Source: Sphingobacterium cavernae
GTDB taxonomy: Bacteria; Bacteroidota; Bacteroidia; Sphingobacteriales; Sphingobacteriaceae
Direction of reading: 5' to 3'
DNA: 33,196 nt
NCBI RefSeq assembly: GCF_008520265.1
Contig: NZ_VIQM01000050.1
Span: forward strand, 1-33,196
Positions within the stretch are counted from its first letter, which is position 1; every line of letters begins with the position of its first letter. A model generated the notes under the pieces. The model had not been told where the DNA came from and made no database searches. It saw only the letters and a program-made list of their open reading frames with translations. Both the position numbers and the translations under genes were made by a program. Of this stretch, positions 8,725-17,176 are shown piece by piece.

Positions 8725-8929
8725 GTCCTAAAGTACTAAATATAATTATAAAATCACTTGAGTAATGGGTGAATCAACTTGTTGGTAATTTATGATTATT
8801 GTATTTGTGTTTCTTTGCATGTCATTTTTATCGTCATGTCAAATGATTGTTTTTTGTTGTTTCGCGATATGTTTTTGTCTTTTTTGAAATAAAGGGTGTT
8901 TTTCCTGTTTAAAATAATTTCTTTTTCAT
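8725..8929. other. AT-rich intergenic stretch without a recognised gene
   Basis: Together with the non-coding flank of the IS4 remnant, about 300 bases upstream of the symporter contain no convincing gene, RNA or repeat. The symporter promoter must lie here, but no good TTTG/TAnnTTTG pair was identified with confidence. Confidence 0.5.
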
Positions 8930-9952
8930 TACTGTCCTAAATAAATTTTAAGGCGCATATTATCTGCTATCTTTTATGAATTAAGAAAGCTTTTGTTAAA
9001 AAATCAAATTGTATCCTACCTATGGTTTTTAGAAAAGTTTATATTGTCCTATTTTATCAGGAGGTTTACCTGAAAAGAATGGATCATTAGCCCATTTCCA
9101 GAGATCAATTTTCACAAATATATTTAAGCGAATAAAGTTCACAAGATTTGATAAGTTTCAATCATATTTAGCCTTCTTCTGAATGTATTTAAAGAGTAGT
9201 ATTCCTATTAATGCAGTCCAAATTTGGATGTAAACAGCATTTTCTGAGGTTCCTCCAAAACTTGTTACTTTCAGACGCTGTTTTAGATGTTTGAAGAAAG
9301 TTTCAATCTCCCATCTTTCCTTATATAAGGCCGCTACTGTTGATGCTTTCCAGGTGAAATTATTTGTTAAGAACTCATATTCAGCATTATTTATGTTGTC
9401 CCAAAAACGAACTAGACGCATTTTCTTTCCTTCATAGTGCTTTTTGACATCCCCATCAAGCTCAATGATCTGATCCTGAAGGACTCCGCTGTTCTTGAGT
9501 GCTTCACTTTGAAATGATCTCACCACTGTATATTTCATATTGCTTTTACTGCGTGTGACAAAAAAGGACTGATTGCTGTCCAAAACGTTCATCCAAGCAT
9601 AATCAACGTAGCCTCTATCCACAACCACCACACAGCCCTTAGAAAATGAAATGGTCTTGACGATTTTAGATTCATGTTGTTTACCATCTGTAATATGCAC
9701 AAAACTCGGCATACAGCCATCATAATCAAGTATAGTATGAAGTTTAACAGCCCCCTTAGCACTGCGAAATTTTGCCCAGTCAAATACACTTAAACATAAC
9801 GGAATAATAGTAGCATCCATGAGATATACTTTACGCTTGAGCCTATTAAGCTCTGCGCGTCTTGGAGAATCTTTACGCCACAAATCATCCAAAAGTTTAT
9901 AATACAGATCACGGAATAGGCTATGATCACGATGTTTGTTTATATAAGATAA
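8930..9952 (-). mobile_element. Remnant of an IS4-family insertion sequence
   Basis: The transposase remnant (9029-9952) is followed by about 100 non-coding bases. The stretch starting ACTGTCCTAAATAA near 8931 looks like a possible outer end, but the opposite end is lost, so the inverted repeat cannot be confirmed. The 5' side is cut where group II intron sequence begins, between about 9943 and 9958. Confidence 0.6.
9029..9952 (-). pseudogene. IS4-family transposase, truncated at the N-terminus and with a premature stop
   Basis: The frame holds a DDE transposase of the IS4 type: first Asp in YLMDATIIPLC, second Asp in VVVDRGYVD, and the YREK signature YKERWEIETFFKHLK with the catalytic Glu. 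Homologous sequence extends upstream of any Met, as SYINKHRDHSLFRD up to about 9950, then meets intron sequence; about the first third of the protein is missing. At 9158-9160 a TGA replaces what should be Trp. The same frame then continues as NLSNLVNFIRLNIFVKIDLW and ends at a TAA at 9029-9031. The gene is therefore dead in two ways and cannot mobilise its element. Confidence 0.85.
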
Positions 9953-9957
9953 GTAGT

Positions 9958-10251
9958 TACTTCAAGTTAAGTGAATCGCGAAGCATATTTGAAATGCTAG
10001 ACGAGTGGACACGTAGCCGTGTTAGGCTCTGCTATTGGAGCCAATGGAAACGGATCAAGACGCGTGTGAAGGAGCTTAAGAAACTAGGGGTGACTTCTAA
10101 CCAAGCTTATCAATGGGGTAATCCCCGTAAAGGTCCGTGGCGAATGGTAAATAGCCCAATCTTGAAACGAACGCTTACCAATGCATTCTTAAAGAAAGAA
10201 GGACTATTATATCTTACCGATATAATAGTCCCAAAGACTGTTAATGTTTAA
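9958..10251 (+). pseudogene. Group II intron reverse transcriptase/maturase, C-terminal fragment
   Basis: From about YFKLSESRSIFEMLDEW the frame shows the maturase C-terminus: WTRSRVRLCYW, SQWKRIKTRVKELKKLGV, QAYQWGNPRKGPWR, SPILKRTLTNAFL. An upstream ATG at 9862 lies in antisense IS4 sequence and is not a true start. All reverse transcriptase motifs, including the catalytic YADD region, are missing, so the fragment is non-functional by itself. It differs at many positions from the tail at 3-236 and comes from a different intron. Confidence 0.85.
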
Positions 10252-10254
10252 TGA

Positions 10255-10286
10255 ACCGCCGTATGCCGAACGGCACGTACGGTGGT
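10255..10286 (+). ncRNA. Group II intron domain V (second copy)
   Basis: ACCGCCGU pairs with ACGGUGGU over eight positions, with an upper stem UGCC/GGCA and a GAAC loop. The triad position is again CGC (10257-10259). Several paired positions differ from the first copy in a compensatory way, for example UACC/GGUA against UGCC/GGCA. Confidence 0.8.
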
Positions 10287-10405
10287 GTGAGGGGTCAGGT
10301 AATCAAATAATGATTACCTTCCTACTCTATTATTTTTTTAATGACGGGGTTCTTTCTTTAAAAAACCTTTTTAGACGGCCTCTTTTTAAAAGATATCAAG
10401 AATTG

Positions 10406-11431
10406 TTATTCTTCATTATTTGAGATAGCTTGATCCAAAGCTTCACCACTTACCTCAGCTCTGATTTTGGCTTCTAATTCATCTGCTAAATCAGGATTAT
10501 CTAAAAGTAAATTTTTAACAGCATCACGACCTTGACCTAATTTTGTGTCACCATAACTAAACCAAGAGCCTGCTTTTTTGATAATGTTGTATTCTACTCC
10601 TAAGTCTATGATTTCGCCCACTTTAGATATACCTTCACCAAACATAATGTCAAATTCAGCAATACGGAATGGAGGAGCAACTTTATTTTTAACAATTTTA
10701 ACCTTTACACGGTTACCAGATACCTCGTCAGAATCTTTAATCTGCGAAGTACGACGAATATCTAGACGTACTGAAGCATAAAATTTCAAGGCATTACCAC
10801 CCGTAGTAGTCTCTGGGTTGCCAAACATAACACCAATTTTTTCACGTAATTGGTTGATAAATATACAACAACAGTTTGTTTTAGAAATTGTACCTGTTAA
10901 TTTACGCAAGGCTTGAGACATTAGACGTGCTTGAAGACCCATTTTAGAATCACCCATTTCACCTTCTATTTCACCTTTAGGAACTAATGCAGCCACAGAG
11001 TCTATAACGATAACATCAATAGCTCCTGAACGAATTAAGTTGTCCGCAATTTCTAGTCCTTGCTCACCATTATCAGGCTGAGAAATCAATAAGTTTTCTA
11101 CATCAACACCTAATTTTTGTGCGTAGTACTTGTCAAAAGCATGTTCAGCATCTATAATAGCAGCAATACCGCCTTTTTTCTGCGCTTCTGCAACGATATG
11201 TGTAGCTAAAGTTGTTTTACCAGATGATTCAGGTCCATAGATTTCTATAATACGGCCTTTTGGTACACCACCAATACCTAATGCAATATCTAATCCCAAA
11301 GAACCAGTAGAAATAGCTTCAATCGGCTCGACAGCCGAATCACCTAATTTCATAATGGTACCTTTACCATAAGATTTTTCTAATTTATCTAGAGTAAGCT
11401 GTAATGCTTTTAATTTATCTGCGTTGCTCAT
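10406..11431 (-). CDS. recA: Recombinase RecA
   Basis: A 341-residue RecA, normal length for the family. Walker A is GPESSGKTT (about 65-73), Walker B is [10 protein letters not shown], loop L1 contains [18 protein letters not shown] and loop L2 contains [17 protein letters not shown]. The protein coats single-stranded DNA, drives strand exchange and activates the damage response. It stands alone between the intron fragment and nth, with a near-ideal promoter at 11451-11482. No SOS operator of the E. coli or Bacillus form is visible; a motif shared with the second dnaE lies just upstream of the promoter (11485-11503). The downstream A/T hairpin near 10356-10392 is too weak to call. Confidence 0.98.
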   Translation of the reverse strand: MSNADKLKALQLTLDKLEKSYGKGTIMKLGDSAVEPIEAISTGSLGLDIALGIGGVPKGRIIEIYGPESSGKTTLATHIVAEAQKKGGIAAIIDAEHAFDKYYAQKLGVDVENLLISQPDNGEQGLEIADNLIRSGAIDVIVIDSVAALVPKGEIEGEMGDSKMGLQARLMSQALRKLTGTISKTNCCCIFINQLREKIGVMFGNPETTTGGNALKFYASVRLDIRRTSQIKDSDEVSGNRVKVKIVKNKVAPPFRIAEFDIMFGEGISKVGEIIDLGVEYNIIKKAGSWFSYGDTKLGQGRDAVKNLLLDNPDLADELEAKIRAEVSGEALDQAISNNEE

Positions 11432-11450
11432 ATTTTTAGTATTAACGATT

Positions 11451-11482
11451 CAAAAGTAAGATTATATTTTTTATTTACAAAA
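11451..11482 (-). promoter_or_regulatory. recA promoter of the Bacteroidota type
   Basis: On the minus strand TTTTG (11482-11478) is followed after exactly 19 bases by TACTTTTG (11458-11451), a full match to the TTTG / TAnnTTTG consensus. The start codon lies 20 bases beyond. Confidence 0.8.
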
Positions 11483-11484
11483 CT

Positions 11485-11503
11485 TTTTGCTAAAAAAATT
11501 AGT
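11485..11503 (-). promoter_or_regulatory. Motif shared with the second dnaE, upstream of the recA promoter
   Basis: On the minus strand it reads ACTAA, TTTT, TTTAGCAAAA. The copy before dnaE (29546-29564) reads ACTAA, AAAA, TTTAGCAAAA. The 15 outer bases are identical. The site lies immediately upstream of the -33 element, but it also forms the U-tract of the nth terminator, so a regulatory role is unproven. Confidence 0.35.
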
Positions 11504-11522
11504 TTAGTGTAATAACACTAAA
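11503..11522 (-). terminator. Intrinsic terminator of nth
   Basis: An 8-bp stem TTTAGTGT/ACACTAAA with a four-base loop, followed on the minus strand by CTAATTTTTTT. It starts 18 bases after the nth stop codon. Confidence 0.75.
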
Positions 11523-11539
11523 AATACAAGGAAAATTGT

Positions 11540-12214
11540 TTATTGTTCTACGTTGTTGATAACTTTTGTTTTATATGTTTTTTCAAAGTACTTGCAAAAA
11601 TGAGTAATTGGGCATATCTCACATTTTGGTCTTCGTGCTAAACAAGTATATCTACCATGTAAAATCAACCAATGATGAGCAACCTTAATTGTCTCAACTG
11701 GAAGAAATTTTACCAATTGTTTTTCTACAGCTAAAGGGGTTGTAGCTCTTGTTGTTAATCCTAACCGATTACTAACACGAAAAACGTGCGTATCTACTGC
11801 CATTGCTGGATTGTTATAAACTACAGATGAAATTACATTAGCTGTTTTCCTCCCTACACCAGGTAATTTTACCAAATCTTCAATCTTTTCTGGTACTACG
11901 CCGTTGAACTCGGATAGGAGCTTTTGTCCCATGCCAACTAAATGTTTCGCTTTATTATTTGGGTAACTTACCGATCGAATATAGGAAAAAACTTCTTCGA
12001 CTGAGCTTTCAGCTAAAGATTCTGGTGTTGGATACCGCTCAAATAATGCGGGAGTGATTTGGTTGATACGTTTATCAGTGCATTGTGCAGAAAGTATTAC
12101 CGCAATTAGTAATTCAAAAGGATTACTATAATGAAGTTCTGTCTGAGCATCTGGATTATGCGTAGAAAAGTATTCTACAAAAGCTTTGTATCTGTCTTTT
12201 TTCAACATATACAA
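11540..12214 (-). CDS. nth: Endonuclease III
   Basis: A 224-residue base-excision DNA glycosylase/AP lyase that removes oxidised pyrimidines. The helix-hairpin-helix LPGVGRKTANVI carries the catalytic Lys, and VDTHVFRV carries the catalytic Asp. The C-terminal Cys-x6-Cys-x2-Cys-x5-Cys cluster (CLARRPKCEICPITHFC) binds the [4Fe-4S] centre. Length and motif order are normal. The start is MYMLKKDRYKAF; the downstream Met at residue 3 is also possible. It is followed by its own terminator and then recA, so the two repair genes are neighbours but probably separate transcription units. Confidence 0.96.
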   Translation of the reverse strand: MYMLKKDRYKAFVEYFSTHNPDAQTELHYSNPFELLIAVILSAQCTDKRINQITPALFERYPTPESLAESSVEEVFSYIRSVSYPNNKAKHLVGMGQKLLSEFNGVVPEKIEDLVKLPGVGRKTANVISSVVYNNPAMAVDTHVFRVSNRLGLTTRATTPLAVEKQLVKFLPVETIKVAHHWLILHGRYTCLARRPKCEICPITHFCKYFEKTYKTKVINNVEQ

Positions 12215-12246
12215 AGATAAAGTTTATACATTATGTATGGAAAATA

Positions 12247-12275
12247 ACAAAGTCTCTAAATTTTAGAGACTTTGT
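12247..12275 (-). terminator. Intrinsic terminator of the small acidic protein gene
   Basis: A perfect 14-bp inverted repeat (ACAAAGTCTCTAAA and its complement, 12247-12260 and 12262-12275) lies two bases after the stop codon of the small gene and before nth. The innermost A-T pairs probably form the loop. Confidence 0.8.
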
Positions 12276-12277
12276 AT

Positions 12278-12454
12278 TTATTTCTTACTAAACGATTTTG
12301 AATATTGAAGAATGTTATCAATCGTGGATTGATTTGGTTCTATACCTAAATTTTTGATTTCCTCTTTAATTTTTGCTTCGAATTTGTCTTCAATTTTATT
12401 TTCTACATCGTTAGTGTAAGTTTTTTCTTCTGTTTGAGTAAAGTTTTCTACCAT
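12278..12454 (-). CDS. Small charged protein of unknown function
   Basis: A 58-residue protein begins MVENFTQTEEKTY from the ATG at 12454; a TTG two codons earlier is a weaker choice. It is rich in Glu, Lys and Asn (ENKIEDKFEAKIKEEIKNLG, likely helical) and ends YSKSFSKK. It has no signal peptide or membrane segment. I do not recognise the family. A strong terminator directly after its stop, and its placement in an otherwise empty gap, argue that the gene is real. Confidence 0.6.
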   Translation of the reverse strand: MVENFTQTEEKTYTNDVENKIEDKFEAKIKEEIKNLGIEPNQSTIDNILQYSKSFSKK

Positions 12455-12525
12455 AAGCAATTGATTAATTGTTTAGTATATAAACGTAGTAACATTTGCT
12501 TTATTGTGAGAAATTTAACTTTTTT

Positions 12526-14151
12526 TTACTTTTTCGAATTTATATAATTATTAGCTTCTACTATTGCATTATACGCATTCACTATTCCACCACTCACAGA
12601 GATTTCATCCAAGTAAACTTTTTTAGTGCTACCATCTTTTTTGATTTTAACTTTTTGATCAACTTTTGTAACGGATTTCATAAGTATTTCTTTAACCTCT
12701 TTAGCCGATAATTGTGGGTAATATGCTCGTAATAATGCCGCAACACCTGAAGCAACTGGAGCTGCCATACTTGTTCCTTGTTGTTCTTTGTATTTATTTT
12801 CTGGCATTGTAGAATTAATCTCAACCCCTGGAGCAAATAAATCTACAGATCTATAACCAAAATTTGAAAAGTTTGCTAATAATTCATCATTAACTTTCCA
12901 AGACGTAGCACCTACGGTTAGGTAATTGTTCGCTTCACCAGTCACGGCATTTTCTTTGTTGGTGAAGTACTTAGAAGGATAATTTGGATTGATGTCAATA
13001 TCTTTAGCATCATTACCTGCGGCATGCACAAGGAAAACATCTTTTTCTTGCGCATAGCGAATCGCTTCATCTACCACTTCTTTATTGTAAAAATAACCTT
13101 TACCGAAACTCATGTTGATGATTTTTGCCCCATTATCGACCGCATAACGAATACCATTGGCCACATCTTTATCGCGCTCATCACCATTAGGAACTACGCG
13201 TAATGACATAATTTGAACATTATCAGCGACACCATTGATACCAATATTGTTATTGCGTTTAGCTGCAATGATACCAGCCACGTGTGTACCATGGCCTGCG
13301 TCAGGACCTTTTACATCCGGGTTTCCATAGTATCTTTCTGTAGCATCTTCATAGTTGTCACCTACGATATGGCGAGGATCAAATTCTTTATTCAAATGAT
13401 ACTTAATCTGTGCGCCATAATACTCATCAGCTTCTTTGATGTCTTCGTAGAATTTTTCAAAGCTATCTTTCTCTGTCGCTCTTTTGATAACGGAAAGTGC
13501 AGTTTTAATATCTCTATTCTCCGATTTGTAATTGTCAATATCCGCTTTCGTTATATCTTTCGGCTCTTTTCCAATTTCAGCAACAAATTTGTCCACATTC
13601 ATTTTTAGCCTACCATAGTTCGTATTCCCAAAATTTGCTTCATCATATTTGGTCGTATAATCTGAAATCATTTTTTGATAATTAACAAATTCACGACGTT
13701 GAGCCTCATTTAGTTTTGTCGTGGGCAATACAGAAGCATATAAGGGATCGTATTTTGCTATCAAACGTGTAACTTCTAGGTTATCGTAATTAACATTTTC
13801 GCCATTAGCGTTACCAATAAAGTTCCAACCATATTTATCATCAATGTAGCCGTTATTATCATCATCTTTTCCGTTTTTATTAGACTCTTTTTTGTTGATC
13901 CAAAGTACATCTTTCAAGTCTTCGTGGTAGACATCTACACCACCATCGATTACGGCAACGATTACAGGAGTTGCTTTTCTACCTTTCAGCAGTTCATAGG
14001 CTTTTTCTGTACTTACACCCATGATGCCATCTGATTTATAATCTAAATTGTACCAATTAGCTGGAGCTTTGTCTTTTTTATCTTGTGCGATACTTGAAAG
14101 AGGGAGTAGACCAATACCGAATAAAGCAATTAGAAGTTTTATATTACGCAT
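12526..14151 (-). CDS. Secreted S8 family serine peptidase (subtilase)
   Basis: A 541-residue exported protease with signal peptide MRNIKLLIALFGIGLLPLSSIAQ. The subtilisin triad is complete: Asp69 in VAVIDGGVD, His290 in GHGTHVAGI and Ser461 in GTSMAAPVASG. The oxyanion Asn lies in HAAGND. Between Asp and His there is a roughly 200-residue charged insertion (about 85-275), much longer than in subtilisin and typical of Bacteroidota S8 enzymes. There is no C-terminal sorting domain; the protein ends shortly after the catalytic domain, so it is probably periplasmic or surface-associated. The substrate is unknown. A TATATTTG -7-like element lies at 14176-14183. Confidence 0.93.
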   Translation of the reverse strand: MRNIKLLIALFGIGLLPLSSIAQDKKDKAPANWYNLDYKSDGIMGVSTEKAYELLKGRKATPVIVAVIDGGVDVYHEDLKDVLWINKKESNKNGKDDDNNGYIDDKYGWNFIGNANGENVNYDNLEVTRLIAKYDPLYASVLPTTKLNEAQRREFVNYQKMISDYTTKYDEANFGNTNYGRLKMNVDKFVAEIGKEPKDITKADIDNYKSENRDIKTALSVIKRATEKDSFEKFYEDIKEADEYYGAQIKYHLNKEFDPRHIVGDNYEDATERYYGNPDVKGPDAGHGTHVAGIIAAKRNNNIGINGVADNVQIMSLRVVPNGDERDKDVANGIRYAVDNGAKIINMSFGKGYFYNKEVVDEAIRYAQEKDVFLVHAAGNDAKDIDINPNYPSKYFTNKENAVTGEANNYLTVGATSWKVNDELLANFSNFGYRSVDLFAPGVEINSTMPENKYKEQQGTSMAAPVASGVAALLRAYYPQLSAKEVKEILMKSVTKVDQKVKIKKDGSTKKVYLDEISVSGGIVNAYNAIVEANNYINSKK

Positions 14152-14175
14152 ATTTCAATTTAAATAAAATTCGAA

Positions 14176-14183
14176 CAAATATA
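14176..14183 (-). promoter_or_regulatory. Candidate -7 element of the subtilase gene
   Basis: TATATTTG on the minus strand matches TAnnTTTG and lies 24 bases before the start codon. No clear TTTG is found 19 bases further upstream. Confidence 0.4.
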
Positions 14184-14307
14184 GTGCTATTATTATGCCA
14201 GTAAGATGTTAAAAAAAGGTAAAAAATTAGATGTAACTTAAATATTGCAAATATAAAATTCTCTTTTTTCTTAACTTGTACAAGATAGTAATCTTTAAAT
14301 ATAAATA

Positions 14308-14355
14308 ATTGTAGGTAAAATTTATTACCCTATTGTAGGTAAAATTTATTACCCT
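14308..14355 (+). repeat. Perfect 24-bp tandem duplication upstream of the oligopeptidase gene
   Basis: Two identical 24-base units (14308-14331 and 14332-14355) each contain the inverted repeat GGTAA-AATTTA-TTACC and an ATTG start. The second unit ends 13 bases before the ATG at 14369. The TTG of the first unit stands 19 bases from a TATTGTAG sequence spanning the unit junction, so the duplication may build a promoter or a double operator. Confidence 0.85.
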
Positions 14356-14368
14356 TAATATTTTAACT

Positions 14369-16525
14369 ATGTTCGCCTCAAAAAATAATTGGATGATAAT
14401 ATTAAGTTTGGCAGTGGTGTCATGTTCTCAAAAATCAGAAAAGTCACCTGTCACATGGCCTGAAGCCCAGGCACCCGTAGCGGATATCAAACCGCATAAC
14501 CGTATAATACATGGAGATACAGTTGTCGATAATTATTATTGGCTAAATGATTTTTTCAAAAAAGGACCAGATTCTGCGAATGTAGTTAAATACCTAGAAG
14601 CTGAAAATGCGTACACAAAGGAAATGATGGCTGGAACCGAAGATTTTCAACAGCAGCTTTTCGAAGAGATGAAATCGCGCATCAAGGAGAAAGATGAGTC
14701 TGTACCATATTTCTACAATGGTTATTATTATTACAACCGTACTGAAGAAGGAAAACAATATTACAAATACTGCCGTAAGAAAGGCTCGTTGGACGCACCA
14801 GAAGAGATTTTGCTGGATGTTGATAAAATGGCTGAAGGCAAACCTTATTATGCAATTGGTGGCGCTTCGGTGAGCCCAGACAATAAATTATTGGTGTTTG
14901 GAGTAGATGAAGTTTCTCGAAGAGAATATGTCTTGCATATTAAGAATCTCGAGACAGGCGAAATCTATGCAGATAGAATTACACGGACGAGTGGGGGGGC
15001 TACTTGGGCTGCTGATAATAAGACCTTATTTTATACATCTAAAAACCCAGTGACGCTTTTGTCTGAAAAAATAAAACGCCATACATTGGGCACAGATGCG
15101 AGCCAAGACGCTACAGTGTACGAGGAAAAAGATAATACAAATTACATCGGCGTAGGCAAGTCTAAAGATGGAAAATATATCTTTATTCAGTCACAAAGTA
15201 CAATGAGCTCAGAGGTTCGTTACTTGCCTTCCGATACTCCAAACGGAGACTTTAAAGTATTCCAACCACGTATGAAGGATGTCCTATATTCTGTGACACC
15301 TTTGGCGGATAAATTCTTAGTTCGAACAAACGCGGATGGTGCTAAAAACTTTAAAATTGTTGAAACACCATTAGATAAGGCCGCTAAAGAAAATTGGAAA
15401 GATTTTATTCCGCATAGAAATGATGTGTTAATCGAAGGAATTGACGAATTCAAAGAATTCTTAGTTGTTTCAGAGCGTAAAATTGGTTTAACAAATCTTT
15501 CTATTCGTAATTTAACAGATAATTCTGTTCATGACTTGGACTTTGGCGAAGCTGCTTTTACGGTGTATTCAAGTACAAATGCTGAGTATAATACGGATGT
15601 GGTTCGTTATGGTTATACCTCCATGGTGACGCCTTCCTCGACTTTCGATTATAATATGAAAACAAAGGAAAAAACTTTGTTAAAACAACAAGAGGTTTTG
15701 GGTGGATATAATCCAGAGGAGTATGTGACCGAACGTACTTTCGCAACAGCGACAGATGGTACACAAGTTCCGATTTCGTTGGTATACAAAAAGGGGACAA
15801 AGAAGGATGGTTCTGCACCTTTATTTCTTTACGCATATGGTTCTTACGGAGCGTCTATGGATCCAACTTTTAGTTCTATTCGTTTGTCTTTATTGAATCG
15901 TGGATTTATCTACGCTATTGCGCACATTCGTGGAGGAGAAGAAATGGGACGTCAATGGTACGAGGATGGAAAAATGATGAAAAAGATCAATACATTTACG
16001 GATTTCATCGATTGTGGTAAATATTTGATTGACAATAAATATACGTCCAAAGGTCATTTGTATGCCGAGGGTGGTAGTGCTGGGGGATTGTTGATGGGTG
16101 CGGTGATTAATATGGCTCCAGATCTTTGGAATGGCGTAATTGCAGCTGTACCTTTTGTAGATGTCGTAAATACTATGTTGGATGAGTCGATTCCTTTGAC
16201 CACAAACGAATACGATGAATGGGGAAATCCAAACAATAAGGAAGCGTATGAATACATGAAGTCCTATTCTCCATACGAAAATATTGAGGAGAAAGAATAT
16301 CCAAATCTATTGGTGACAACAGGATTGCACGATAGCCAAGTTCAATATTTCGAGCCAGCAAAATGGGTTGCGAAGCTGAGAACTAAGAAAAAAGGGGATA
16401 ACGTAATTTTGTTAAAAACGGATATGGATTTTGGTCATGGTGGCGCTTCAGGACGCTTCGATTACTTGAAAGATCAAGCTTTTGAATGGGCTTTTATTTT
16501 AAAACTAGAAGGAATTACTAAATAA
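14369..16525 (+). CDS. Oligopeptidase B-like S9 family peptidase, lipoprotein
   Basis: A 718-residue S9A peptidase. An N-terminal lipoprotein signal (WMIILSLAVVSCSQK, lipobox Cys near residue 20) anchors it in the envelope, unlike cytosolic E. coli oligopeptidase B. A seven-bladed propeller (about 80-440) precedes the alpha/beta-hydrolase domain. The triad is Ser570 in GGSAGGLLMG, Asp655 in HDSQVQYFEP and His690 in GHGGASGR. The stretch TTNEYDEWGNPNNKEAYEYMKSYSPY is characteristic of the PtrB branch, which cuts after Arg and Lys in short peptides. It is followed after 14 bases by the yceI-like gene in a likely operon. Confidence 0.92.
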   Translation: MFASKNNWMIILSLAVVSCSQKSEKSPVTWPEAQAPVADIKPHNRIIHGDTVVDNYYWLNDFFKKGPDSANVVKYLEAENAYTKEMMAGTEDFQQQLFEEMKSRIKEKDESVPYFYNGYYYYNRTEEGKQYYKYCRKKGSLDAPEEILLDVDKMAEGKPYYAIGGASVSPDNKLLVFGVDEVSRREYVLHIKNLETGEIYADRITRTSGGATWAADNKTLFYTSKNPVTLLSEKIKRHTLGTDASQDATVYEEKDNTNYIGVGKSKDGKYIFIQSQSTMSSEVRYLPSDTPNGDFKVFQPRMKDVLYSVTPLADKFLVRTNADGAKNFKIVETPLDKAAKENWKDFIPHRNDVLIEGIDEFKEFLVVSERKIGLTNLSIRNLTDNSVHDLDFGEAAFTVYSSTNAEYNTDVVRYGYTSMVTPSSTFDYNMKTKEKTLLKQQEVLGGYNPEEYVTERTFATATDGTQVPISLVYKKGTKKDGSAPLFLYAYGSYGASMDPTFSSIRLSLLNRGFIYAIAHIRGGEEMGRQWYEDGKMMKKINTFTDFIDCGKYLIDNKYTSKGHLYAEGGSAGGLLMGAVINMAPDLWNGVIAAVPFVDVVNTMLDESIPLTTNEYDEWGNPNNKEAYEYMKSYSPYENIEEKEYPNLLVTTGLHDSQVQYFEPAKWVAKLRTKKKGDNVILLKTDMDFGHGGASGRFDYLKDQAFEWAFILKLEGITK

Positions 16526-16539
16526 TAAAATTTAAATAT

Positions 16540-17121
16540 ATGTTGAAACATAAAATCTTACTCGCAGTATTCGTCATGGTTACTGTATTTGCTTATGCGC
16601 AAAAATCTGAAACTTTTGTAGTGAATCCGAGTAAGTCATTAGTAAAATGGGCTGGAAAGAAAATTGTTGGTGGTAATACAGAGGGAACCATCTTAGTGTC
16701 AAAGGGTTCTTTGGCATTTGCCAATAAAAATTTGAAATCGGGTGAAATCGTAATGGAGGCAACTTCTATTTCATCAGAAAAGGCATCGCCTAGATTGGTT
16801 GCGCATTTGAAAAATCCAGATTTCTTTGATGTAGAAAAATTTCCGACGGCTTCTTTTACTATTACATCAGTAAAGACAGATAAAAATGTGGCGCAGATTT
16901 CGGGCAAGATGACTATTAAAGGTATTACGAAGGACTTAACTTTTCCTGCAGAAATTACATACGGCAAAGATGTTGTTATTGCTAAAGCTACTGGGGTAAA
17001 AGTAAATCGTACGTTATACGATGTAAAGTATCGCTCAGGAAGCATTTTCTCTGGGTTGGGTGATGGTGCTATCGAAGACGATTTTGTATTGGATATTACT
17101 TTAGTCGGAGAGAAAAAATAA
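16540..17121 (+). CDS. YceI family periplasmic protein
   Basis: A 193-residue protein with signal peptide MLKHKILLAVFVMVTVFAYAQ and a lipocalin-like YceI domain: VNPSKSLVKWAGKKIVGG, RLVAHLKNPDFFDVEKFPTASFTITSV, GKMTIKGITKDLTFPAEI, DDFVLDITLVG. The family binds polyprenoid-type lipids in a beta-barrel. Its exact role is unsettled; stress and base-induced expression are reported for E. coli YceI. It follows the oligopeptidase gene by 14 bases and ends at the hairpin 17143-17172. An antisense open frame covers the gene and is judged spurious. Confidence 0.93.
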   Translation: MLKHKILLAVFVMVTVFAYAQKSETFVVNPSKSLVKWAGKKIVGGNTEGTILVSKGSLAFANKNLKSGEIVMEATSISSEKASPRLVAHLKNPDFFDVEKFPTASFTITSVKTDKNVAQISGKMTIKGITKDLTFPAEITYGKDVVIAKATGVKVNRTLYDVKYRSGSIFSGLGDGAIEDDFVLDITLVGEKK

Positions 17122-17142
17122 AATATTACTTTACACAAAAAG

Positions 17143-17175
17143 AAATGGCTTTGAAATACATCAAAGCCATTTTTT
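17143..17175. terminator. Terminator of the yceI-like gene, shared with the feo operon
   Basis: A perfect 12-bp stem AAATGGCTTTGA/TCAAAGCCATTT (17143-17154, 17161-17172) with a six-base loop is followed by TTTTT on the plus strand. The feo operon ends at 17177 on the other strand, so it can serve both. Confidence 0.88.
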
Positions 17176-17176
17176 G

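Larger units (their letters stand above)
9950..10330 (+). mobile_element. 5'-truncated group II intron fragment (3' end, probably class C)
   Basis: A maturase tail, domain V (10255-10286) and domain VI (9-bp stem AGGTAATCA/TGATTACCT with a five-base loop) are followed by the presumed branch A at 10324 and an intron end …CTAT at 10330. The 3' exon begins TATTTTTTTA, again a T-run. Only the last 380 bases remain; the 5' side is joined to the IS4 remnant. Confidence 0.8.

Noticed and set aside
9862..9957. ATG at 9862 as the start of a 129-residue maturase protein
   Set aside because: The first 30 residues are antisense to the IS4 transposase; intron homology starts only at about 9958.
10356..10392. 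A/T-rich hairpin downstream of recA as a terminator
   Set aside because: The stem is nearly all A-T with one mismatch and a 17-base loop; too weak to list.
16593..17138. 181-codon open frame on the minus strand over the yceI-like gene
   Set aside because: It covers the YceI gene in antisense and has no family features; the plus-strand gene has a signal peptide and conserved domain.
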